Part shown: in pieces, positions 15,001-25,800 of the stretch
Numbering within the stretch: the first letter of the stretch is position 1
Layout: each line of letters starts with the position of its first letter
Assembly: GCF_004210375.1 (NCBI RefSeq)
Contig: NC_134832.1
Location: 157,229,592 to 157,293,591 of the forward strand
Source: Tachypleus tridentatus
Lineage: Eukaryota; Arthropoda; Merostomata; Xiphosura; Limulidae
Direction: 5' to 3'
DNA length: 64,000 nucleotides
Translations under genes and position numbers: made by a program
The notes under the pieces: generated by a model
What the model was told of the DNA's origin: nothing
The model's input: the letters and a program-made list of their open reading frames with translations, nothing else
Databases searched by the model: none

Positions 15001-18000
15001 TGGATCATACAGATGTATTTATTTAATTGTTTTTGTCAGACTAGACTGGATCATACAGATGTATTTATTTAATTGTTTTTTGTCAGACTAGACTGGATCA
15101 TACAGATGTATTTATTTAATTGTTTTTTTGCCAGACTAGACTGGATCATACAGATGTATTTATTTAATTGTTTTTTGTCAGACTAGACTGGATCATACAG
15201 ATGTATTTATTTAATTGTTTTTTTTGCCAGACTAGACTGAATCATACAGATGTATTTATTTAATTGTTTTTTGTCAGACTAGACTGGATCATACAGATGT
15301 ATTTATTTAATTGTTTTTTTTGCCAGACTAGACTGGATCATACAGATGTATTTATTTAATTGTATTTATTTTTTTTTGTCAGACTAGACTGGATCATACA
15401 GATGTATTTATTTAATTGTTTTTTTTTGTCAGACTAGACTGGATCATACAGATGTATTTATTTAATTGTTTTTTGTCAGACTAGACTGGATCATACAGAT
15501 GTATTTATTTAATTGTTTTTTGTCAGACTAGACTGGATCATACAGATGTATTTATTTAATTGTTTTTTGCCAGACTAGACTGGATCATACAGATGTATTT
15601 ATTTAATTGTTTTTTTGTCAGACTAGACTGGATCATACAGATGTATTTATTTAATTGTTTTTTTTGTCAGACTAGACTGGATCATACAGATGTATTTATT
15701 TAATTGTTTTTTGTCAGACTAGACTGGATCATACAGATGTATTTATTTAATTGTTTTTTTGTCAGACTAGACTGGATCATACAGATGTATTTATTTAATT
15801 GTTTTTTTTGCCAGACTAGACTGGATCATACAGATGTATTTATTTAATTTTTTTTGTCAGACTAGACTGAATCATACAGATGTATTTATTTAATTGTTTT
15901 TTGCCAGACTAGACTGGATCATACAGATGTATTTATTTAATTGTTTTTTGTCAGACTAGACTGGATCATACAGATGTATTTATTTAATTGTTTTTTTGTC
16001 AGACTAGACTGGATCATACAGATGTATTTATTTAATTGTTTTTTTTGCCAGACTAGACTGGATAATACAGATGTATTTATTTAATTGTTTTTTGTCAGAC
16101 TACACTGGATCATACAAATGTATTTATTTAATTGTTTTTTGCCAGACTAGACTGGATCATACAGATGTATTTATTTAATTGTTTTTTTGTCAGACTAGAC
16201 TGGATCATACAGATATATTTAATTAATTGTTTTTTACCAGACTAGACTGGATCATACAGATGTATTTATTTAATTGTTTTTCTGCCAAACTAGACTGGAT
16301 CATACAGATGTATTTATTTAATTGTTTTTGTCAGACTAGACTGGATCATACAGATGTATTTATTTAATTGTTTTTTTGTCAGACTAGACTGGATCATACA
16401 GATGTATTTATTTAATTGTTTTTTTTGATCATACATGTATTTATTTATTGTTTTTGCTACTAGACTGGATCATACAGATGTATTTATTTAATTGTTTTTT
16501 TGTCAGACTAGACTGGATCATACAGATGTATTTATTTAATTGTTTTTTTTAATTGCTAGACTAGACTGGATCATACAGATGTATTTATTTAATTGTTTTT
16601 TGTCAGACTAGACTGGATCATACAGATGTATTTATTTAATTGTTTTTTTGCCAGACTAGACTGGATCATACAGATGTATTTATTTAATTGTTTTTTGTCA
16701 GACTAGACTGGATCATACAGATGTATTTATTTAATTGTTTTTTTGCCAGGCTAGACTGGATCATACAGATGTATTTATTTAATTGTTTTTTTTGTCAGAC
16801 TAGACTGGATCATACAGATGTATTTATTTAATTGTTTTTTTGTCAGACTAGACTGGATCATACAGATGTATTTATTTAATTGTTTTTTGCCAGACTAGAC
16901 TGGATCATACAGATGTATTTATTTAATTGTTTTTTGTCAGACTAGACTGGATCATACAGATGTATTTATTTAATTGTTTTTTGTCAGACTAGACTGAATC
17001 ATACAGATGTATTTATTTAATTGTTTTTTGTCAGACTAGACTGGATCATACAGATGTATTTATTTAATTGTTTTTTGCCAGACTAGACTGGATCATACAG
17101 ATGTATTTATTTAATTGTTTTTTGTCAGACTAGACTGGATCATACAGATGTATTTATTTAATTGTTTTTTTGCCAGACTAGACTGGATCATACAGATGTA
17201 TTTATTTAATTGTTTTTTTGCCAGACTAGACTGAATCATACAGATGTATTTATTTAATTGTTTTTTGACAGACTAGACTGGATCATACAGATGTATTTAT
17301 TTAATTGTTTTTTGCCAGACTAGACTGAATCATACAGATGTATTTATTTAATTGTTTTTTGTCAGACTAGACTGGATCATACAGATGTATTTATTTAATT
17401 GTTTTTTTGCCAGACTAGACTGGATCATACAGATGTATTTATTTAATTGTTTTTTGTCAGACTAGACTGGATCATACAGATGTATTTATTTAATTGTTTT
17501 TTGTCAGACTACACTGGATCATACAGATGTATTTATTTAATTGTTTTTTTGTCAGACTAGACTGGATCATACAGATGTATTTATTTAATTGTTTTTTTGG
17601 ATCATACCAGACTAGACTGGATCATACAGATGTATTTATTTAATTGTTTTGTCAGACTAGACTGGATCATACAGATGTATTTATTTAATTGTTTTTTGTC
17701 AGACTAGACTGGATCATACAGATGTATTTATTTAATTGTTTTTTGCCAGACTAGACTGGATCATACAGATGTATTTATTTAATTGTTTTTTTGTCAGACT
17801 AGACTGGATCATACAGATGTATTTATTTAATTGTTTTTTTGTCAGACTAGACTGGATCATACAGATGTATTTATTTAATTGTTTTTTTTTTCAGACTAGA
17901 CTGGATAATACAGATGTATTTATTTAATTGTTTTTTGTCAGACTAGACTGGATCATACAGATGTATTTATTTAATTGTTTTTTGCCAGACTAGACTGGAT

Positions 18001-20009
18001 CATACAGATGTATTTATTTAATTGTTTTTTGTCAGACTAGACTGGATCATACAGATGTATTTATTTAATTGTTTTTTTGTCAGACTACACTGGATCATAC
18101 AGATGTATTTATTTAATTGTTTTTTGTCAGACTAGACTGGATCATACAGATGTATTTATTTAATTGTTTTTTGCCAGACTAGACTGGATCATACAGATGT
18201 ATTTATTTAATTGTTTTTGTCAGACTAGACTGGATCATACAGATGTATTTATTTAATTGTTTTTTGTCAGACTAGACTGGATCATACAGATGTATTTATT
18301 TAATTGTTTTTTGTCAGACTAGACTGGATCATACAGATGTATTTATTTAATTGTTTTTTGCCAGGCTAGACTGAATCATACAGATGTATTTATTTAATTG
18401 TTTTTTGTCAGACTAGACTGGATCATACAGATGTATTTATTTAATTGTTTTTTGTCAGACTAGACTGGATCATACAGATGTATTTATTTAATTGTTTTTT
18501 TGCCAGGCTAGACTGGATCATACAGATGTATTTATTTAATTTGTTTTTGTCAGACTAGACTGGATCATACAGATGTATTTATTTAATTGTTTTTTTGCCA
18601 GACTAGACTGGATCATACAGATGTATTTATTTAATTGTTTTTTGTCAGACTAGACTGGATCATACAGATGTATTTATTTAATTGTTTTTTGCCAGACTAG
18701 ACTGGATCATACAGATGTATTTATTTAATTGTTTTTTTGCCAGACTAGACTGAATCATACAGATGTATTTATTTAATTGTTTTTTTGCCAGACTAGACTG
18801 GATCATACAGATGTATTTATTTAATTGTTTTTGTCAGACTAGACTGGATCATACAGATGTATTTATTTAATTGTTTTTTTGTCAGACTAGACTGGATCAT
18901 ACAGATGTATTTATTTAATTGTTTTTGTCAGACTAGACTGGATCATACAGATGTATTTATTTAATTGTTTTTTTGTCAGACTAGACTGGATCATACAGAT
19001 GTATTTATTTAATTGTTTTTTTGTCAGACTAGACTGGATCATACAGATGTATTTATTTAATTGTTTTTTTATCAGACTAGACTGGATCATACAGATGTAT
19101 TTATTTAATTGTTTTTTGTCAGACTAGACTGGATCATACAGATGTATTTATTTAATTGTTTTTTTGTCAGACTAGACTGGATCATACAGATGTATTTATT
19201 TAATTGTTTTTTGCCAGACTAGACTGGATCATACAGATGTATTTATTTAATTGTTTTTTGCCAGACTAGACTGGATCATACAGATGTATTTATTTAATTG
19301 TTTTTTTGATCCATTTAATTGTTTTTTGCCACTAGACTGGATCATACAGATGTATTTATTTAATTGTTTTTTGTCAGACTAGACTACAGGATCATACAGA
19401 TGTATTTATTTAATTGTTTTTTGCCAGACTAGACTGGATCATACAGATGTATTTATTTAATTGTTTTTTTGCCAGACTAGACTGGATCATACAGAGTATA
19501 TTTATTTATGTATTTATTTAATTAATTTTTTGTCAGACTAGACTGGATCATACAGATGTATTTATTTAATTGTTTTTTGCCAGACTAGACTGGATCATAC
19601 AGATATTTATTTAATTGTTTTTTTGTCCAGACTAACTGGATAATGATGTATTTATTTAATTGTTTTTTTGCCAGACTAGACTGGATCATACAGATGTATT
19701 TATTTAATTGTTTTTTGTCAGGCTAGACTGGATCATACAGATGTATTTATTTAATTGTTTTTTGCCAGACTAGACTGGATCATACAGATGTATTTATTTA
19801 ATTTTTTTGCCAGACTAGACTGGATCATACAGATGTATTTATTTAATTGTTTTTTGTCAGACTAGACTGGAATCATACAGATGTATTTATTTAATTGTTT
19901 TTTTGTCAGACTAGACTGGATCATACAGATGTATTTATTTAATTGTTTTTTGCCAGGCTAGACTGGATCATACAGATGTATTTATTTAATTGTTTTTTGT
20001 CAGACTAGA
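1..20009. repeat. Satellite array, ~47-bp monomer, ~420 copies
   Basis: One head-to-tail array fills this region and runs off the left edge of the window. The monomer reads GTCAGACTAGACTGGATCAT, then ACAGATGTATTTATTTAATT, then G plus a run of 5-9 T. Copies differ mainly at a few sites: GTCAG/GCCAG, GACTAGA/GGCTAGA, CTGGATC/CTGAATC, and the length of the T run. Each monomer contains a small inverted repeat (ATACA-GA-TGTAT). Short rearrangements occur near 660, 1810, 4795, 7950, 9720-9860, 11660, 12430, 12690, 16425 and 17600, and become dense at 19305-19640 towards the right edge. Open frames of 60-90 codons on either strand are repeat translations, not genes. Confidence 0.97.
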
Positions 20010-21880
20010 CTTTAATAGCTTTGTTCTGGAGGTTGTGTAACCTTGATAATAAGTGGCTGGACATGTTACAAACATAGGTGTTGCCATATTCAAACAGAGG
20101 TCTGATATAGATCGTTAGAATGGTTTTGGCTGAGTAACCTTTATCTGGTCCACTGACGAGTTTCGAGAAATTGATTTTGATAATGTTATGGAAGTGTTGT
20201 TTTCATCATAAATTCTGGGAGAATGTGAGGCCTAAACATTTGCTTGTACTGGTAAAGTTGATTTTAGTATTGTTGAGATGCAGATTGGTGTTCTTGAATT
20301 TTTTCCTGTATTTATTTAATTTCTGACGGAACACGATAGCTTAGGTTTTAAAGTAGTTTAGGGTGACACGCCACTTGTCACACCATGGTGATATCGTGTT
20401 TAGCGTCTATTGGAATCTGATTGCAGCAGTGTGTAGGTTACTTGAGTGTTGCATATGGCTCTATCGTCAGCATACTGTGATGTTAACGTGTAGTTGAGGG
20501 GGAGAATGGTATATCGTTAACATAAATGTTGGACTGTACTAAGTACTGAACCTTAGGACAGTTGAAACTTGATTCGTGAATTTTAACCTTAGCTATACGA
20601 TTCGTGATAAAACTAGATATCCATCAGACAATCTGGGGTGGTAAACCTAAGGTGTGTGTTTTAAACCTGAGGCTATTGTGTCAGGCTGAATCAAAGGTCT
20701 CCTGAATGTCTTGAAAGGTGGCTTCTGTGGATTGTTAGCAATTGAAGCCGCGGTCAGTAAATCTAACAAGGTGGTCTATATATTGTTTGCCTGTTTCCTC
20801 TACCAGCGTTTTGGTTGTTACTTAATATTTTACTGGATCAAAGATAGCAATTATCTCTGTTGATTACTGCTTTCCTCATGAGTTTACCTAGGGTTTTGAG
20901 TAGACTAATCGGCCTATAATTACCAGAGTTTGTGAGATCATATTATCTTGTAGGTATTATCTTAATAATAGCTGCTTTCCAGGCTTTCGGGTAGAATACT
21001 GATAAGAATGAGAAGTTAAATATCAATACTGAATGGTTCAGGTTGGAATCACGGAAATTATTTAGTACATAATTACTAATGCCATCACCACCAGGTGATT
21101 TACGTTTAACTTTCTTTTACAGGTGTAATTGCTTACGACAGGTAACTGTGACGCGAAGAGGTCCAGGCTGGTGCTTACAAATTAATTAACATGGGTTAAA
21201 TGGGTTGGATCGAATAATGGGATATTCGGATGAAAGTGTTTTTAAAGTATTCGGCGAATACTTGAGACTGTTCTCTATCGGTAATGGCTGTGGTGTTATT
21301 GTATTTAATTTCGGGTAAGTTGCTATTGGATTAATATTAGTAATAGATTTGACCTTGCGCCAGGGTACGACTGATCTATAGATCCACAAAGATTGTTTCA
21401 CTTGTCCTCCTGATGAGGTTTTTGATTTGGTTATATACATTTGGCTGTATACATTCCTGGGGATAAGCATTTCGAGGTGTTATTGTTAAGGTGAATCCAA
21501 TCGGCGTGGGTGTGGTTGTATACTGGTGGGTCCAAAGTTATGTTACTTATGTGATTAGGGAAAATTGATAGAGAAATCACTTCCCATATTGTCATGGACT
21601 TTGAAACACATCTTGCTTGGGGCTATGGCAAGATCCAGGATGTATTCGGATCCATTGTGATGTGTCATCTGGTGAATGTGGTTTAGTTATAATCCTCTAA
21701 ATATTTGCGGAGTATTGAACGATTTGGGTTAGTGGTGCGGCAATTAAAGTCCGTTTGTTTACTGTTGAGATGACGGTGTTAGGGTGTAGATTACAGATAT
21801 CTTGGAACATGTTTTTGTGTCTGGTTTTTCTGTAGGAGATACACAAACGTTAATTAATTAATGCCAAACAATCCGTTCAC
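20010..21880 (-). pseudogene. Decayed Jockey/CR1-like LINE (endonuclease to reverse transcriptase)
   Basis: Reading the minus strand gives pieces of a non-LTR retrotransposon ORF2 in the expected order, broken by frameshifts and stops. Near 21570-21600 is an AP-endonuclease GSD motif (MGSDFSINFP, compare the GSDH motif of the family). At 21186-21470 is a 94-codon piece with the linker typical between endonuclease and RT (ITDREQSQVFAEYF in a shifted frame). At about 20510-20530 is NIYVNDIPFSPS. At 20463-20477 is the RT catalytic box QYADD. Towards 20300-20010 is the RT thumb region (LNKYRKKFK, CLGLTFSQNL, IRPLFEYGN). The copy stops at the satellite junction with no 3' end visible. The clade is inferred from motif style only. 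It is inactive. Confidence 0.85.
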
Positions 21881-21915
21881 TGCAGGTAGTGAAAGCTGGG
21901 GGATGGAAACCTAGA

Positions 21916-22137
21916 GGCCCTAAATATACAACATCAACCATCATTGGACGACTTATCCATTTTTAATTACTTAGTTTATAGTTAAATAAGGCCCTAAATA
22001 TACAACATCAACCATCATTGGACGACTTATCCATTTTTAATTACTTAGTTTATAGTTAAATAAGGCCCTAAATATACAACATCAACCATCATTGGACGAC
22101 TTATCCATCTTTAATTACTTAGTTTATAGTTAAATAA
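21916..22137. repeat. 74-bp tandem repeat, 3 copies
   Basis: Three nearly identical head-to-tail copies begin with GGCCCTAAATATACAACATC at 21916, 21990 and 22064. The only clear difference is CCATTTTT versus CCATCTTT in the last copy, which suggests a young duplication. It sits between the LINE relic and the 17-bp array. Confidence 0.95.
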
Positions 22138-22214
22138 TGTTAGGTCTGTTAGGAATTGAATAAAAAAACAACAACATTCAAAATCATCATAAAAGGAGAG
22201 TTATAGTAAATGCT

Positions 22215-22405
22215 TCACGAACTTAGCGATACTACGAACTCAGCGACACTACGAACTTAGCGATACTACGAACTCAGCGATACTACGAACTTAGCTATAC
22301 TACGAACTCAGCGATACTACGAACTTAGCGATACTACGAACTCAGCGATACTACGAACTTAGCTATACTACGAACTCAGCGATACTACGAACTTAGCGAT
22401 ACTAC
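22215..22405. repeat. 17-bp tandem repeat, ~11 copies, alternating two variants
   Basis: The unit is TACGAACTYAGCGATAC. Copies alternate between CTTAGC and CTCAGC, giving a 34-bp higher-order unit, with occasional GCTATAC or GCGACAC changes. It lies about 285 bp upstream of the first recognised channel exon, inside the presumed intron. Confidence 0.93.
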
Positions 22406-22688
22406 TTTTTCAAATTGTAATCAAATATCACTAATTTGGACTCTGACGCTTTATGTGATGCGTGTGGAACTGGTTCAAAACAAACTGAATTGACAGAATT
22501 GCTTTCTGAATGCATACAGCTTAGTTTCAGGCGAAAAAGCTGTCTTAGCGCATTACTTAGAACAACATTAGTTATTATTAATTCCATAAAGATTTATCTT
22601 TTGATAATGGTAAAATGTAAACCGTGTTAAATATTTCTAATTCTGCGATAAGAAATGATCATTATCCAACCTCCGATTTCTCTTTCAG
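22406..22688. other. Unique sequence upstream of the first recognised channel exon
   Basis: This stretch ends in a strong acceptor (pyrimidine run then CAG at 22686-22688). It contains overlapping frames on both strands (22436-22630 plus, 22402-22587 minus), neither of which resembles a known family or the channel. I see no credible exon. Confidence 0.5.
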
Positions 22689-22846
22689 ACCTGATTTTTC
22701 TAGTTTACTTGCCATTAAGAGACTTCGATCTGAGTCCGGCAGCTCTCCTTACTTTTCATGCACCTCATGTAGCACCAAATATCCACAATTATGCCACTAG
22801 GTGGACCGTTAATCCAGGACGTTTGTATGAGTATCACTTTTCTCAG
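22689..22846 (+). CDS. DEG/ENaC gene 1, exon A (finger region)
   Basis: The acceptor is TTTCTCTTTCAG and the donor is CAG|GTACCA. The exon has 2 nt plus 52 codons, so the upstream intron is phase 1 and the downstream intron is phase 0. It encodes YLPLRDFDLSPAALLTFHAP followed by HVAPN and a YHFSQ end. This aligns by eye with the family segment carrying an S/H-P-x-x-x-P motif and a later V-x-P-G. It is the most 5' exon I can place, so at least one earlier exon must exist to supply the first base of its split codon. Confidence 0.8.
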
Positions 22847-25800
22847 GTACCAATTAGTTTCTATAGTTTTTAAACGTTTAAAAGTGACACATTCACGATA
22901 CGTTTTATCTTTATTATCTGTTGCTCTGTCTATTCCTTTAAGAATAAATTAATGTAAACCTCAGATTTCGACGCATTTCTAGACACATTTGTGATATAAG
23001 AATTGTCCAGAAAACAAAAAGTGTATAGTGGGTTCATTGCACATTTATAACATCTATGTATTTTATTATGTTTAGTATTTCCCGTTGAACACCGTTATGA
23101 GTAGACCTATGACTAAAGTTTCGTCATAACTTCTGAAGAAAGATTTGAATTTGAATAAGGACTTCTCTAAGAACAATTACAGAAATTAGAAAATTAATAT
23201 GAAATAGTTAACCAAAATCTTCGCACACACGTACTACACGTACTGAATGTATACAAAAAGAAAAAAAAATATTGAATACTTTTGGGTGAAATTGTGGAGA
23301 CATTATTTATAATTGAATAGTTCTGTACAATAGGATTTAGTAGTTTAGGTCTATCTCCAGTGGAGAACACAAATTGAATTACACTTTAATAACACTTCAG
23401 AAAACCTTAGTATTTTACGGGAATATGAAATCACATTTTTGTCTAATCAAAATATTTTTGTGTATAAAATATTAGTCTGTTAAAGTAAGGACAATCGTAG
23501 TAGAGCATATTTTGTAGACAAAAGTAAACATGCCGAAACTGTATAAACATCCTGAAAAATTCTTAGAATACAAAAGATGTAAGATTGGGAATGTAACTTT
23601 AGTTTTCATTAACTTACAACAGAGGACAGCACTCATGTTGCCTCCGCCGTATCGCACTAACTGTACGAATTATGAAATGATTGGTACAACACCAGCAAGA
23701 CCAGGACTTCTGGACGAAAATGTAAATATATTTTCACTCTAACGTTCATTATGACAAACCGAGATAGTTTGATGATATTTAGTGGATAAACTGGTAATAA
23801 GTGCTTCGCTTACAGTGATATTTACCCATCAATGTTTCTGTCTGTTTCGCTGTAGGTTTAAAATTAACCAATTCATTTCAAATGTTTTACTAATGTTGAG
23901 ATAACACCTTCAATGTTTTACTAATGTTGAGATAACACCTTCCCTGTTTTACTAATGTTGAGATAACACCTTCCCTGTTTTACTAATGTTGAGATAACAC
24001 CTTCCCTGTTTTACTAATGTTGAGATAACACCTTCAATGTTTTACTGATGTTGAGATAACACCTTCCCTGTTTCCGAGCCGGTAATAATTCCGAGCCTGA
24101 CATCACTACATAATAATGACAATTTTTGTAGGTAACGAATTAATTTTACTGTTAGTATAGAAATTATTAAATTCCTTTGGCAAAAACAAAACAAAAACAT
24201 ACATTTTAGAAATCAAGTGCTTGTGCAATGAAAATCGAAGTATAGAATGATTCTGTGAAAGAACAACAGAGCTGCCTATATAACAACAACGAAGACAAAT
24301 AAATTATATGCAGAACTATAACAAGAGTTTTTTCTACACCCATTTAGAAGAAAACAACAAGTATTTTTTAAACATGACATATATTAGTCAGCAACAACAA
24401 TAATATTTATGTTGTAGAATTTCAGTAAGGCCGATAAGTCCTACACCATAAGATGTCTGAAACTATTGTTGCTTACGTTTATGTGTGAGGCTTTTCTCTG
24501 TAAGTTTTGTTAGTTATGTTGTACTGTATGAGAGCTGTTGTCTGTACCTATTGATTGTTTTATTGTATTGAATGAAAGCTGTTGTCTGTAATTATTGTCA
24601 ACTATGTTGTATGTTATCAAATTTATTGTCTGTAAGTATTCTTAGTTATTTTATGTTGTATGAGAGCTGTTGTCTGTAATTATTGTCAACTATGTTGTAT
24701 GTTATCAAATTTATTGTCTGTAAGTATTCTTAGTTATTTTATGATGTATGAGAGCTGTTGTCTGTAAGTATTCTTAGTTATGCTATATATTCTCTAATTT
24801 ATTTTCTGTAAGTATTGTTAGTTATGTTGTATGTTATCAAATTTATTGTCTGTAAATATTGTTAGTTATGTTGTGTTGTACCAGAGCAATTGTCTATAAG
24901 TATTGTTAGTTATGTAAGATATTATCAAATTTATTGTCTGTAAGTATTGTTATTTAGTGGTACTGTATTGAAGCTGTAATCTGTAAATATTGTTAGTTAT
25001 GTAAGATATTATCAAATTTATTGGCTGTAAGTATTGTTATTTAGTGGTACTGTATTGAAGCTGTAATCTGTAAATATTGTTAGTTATGTTGTATTCTATG
25101 AGAGCTATTGGCTGTAAGTGTTGTTAATCATGTTTTATTGTATGAGAGCTGCTCTCAGTAAGTATTGTTAGTTATATCCTGTTGTATGAGAGCTGTTGTC
25201 CTTAAGAATTGTCAGCAATGTTGTATATTATCAAATTTATTGTCGGCAAGTATTGTTAGTTATGTTGCTTGTTACCAGAGTTATTGTGTGCAAATACAGT
25301 GGAGCGCAGTTAAGCCGCGGTATTTGGGGGGTGAACCTGCTTAACCGCGGCTTAACTGGTCCGCGGCTTAAACCTTTGTGACTGAAAAGCCGAAGTCGCC
25401 AACAGCTCCGCCGAGGAGCCTCATCCGGGCCATTGCGTGATCATTATATCGGATTATCGAATTAAAAATAATACTTTAGTTATTGATCACTTTTTCATGG
25501 ATTTACCGCGGATTAACTTTAACATATGGAGAGGTGTGATTCGGTAACAATGGCGGCCTCCATAAAGCTGACATAGAGAGCGGATAAGATAGATTAACGA
25601 TCGATTTCTATTGTAATATATTTTATTTATTTCCCAAATTAAAGCAAATCCTTTTTAAATATCCCCTTGAAGTTATAAAGCCAGGATTAAATTCGTAAGC
25701 CGCGTTTTTACACGTTCTTAAATTAGCGGTGAGCCGCGATAATCCTCGCTCACAAGACTTGCTACAGCGGCATAAGCGATTTCGCGGTTTACTGGTCCAC

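Noticed and set aside
1-20009. Open frames of 60-90 codons on both strands within the satellite (for example 14173-14445 minus, 7424-7633 plus)
   Set aside because: They are direct translations of the 47-bp unit, exist in several frames on both strands, and depend on T-run length. No start context or domain.
22215-22405. CRISPR-like regular array
   Set aside because: The units are contiguous with no unique spacers, and the DNA is eukaryotic. The same applies to the other arrays in the window.
22436-22630. Additional channel exon upstream of exon A
   Set aside because: The translation (SDALCDACGTG...) does not match the region expected before exon A, no good acceptor/donor pair frames it, and an equally long frame runs antisense.
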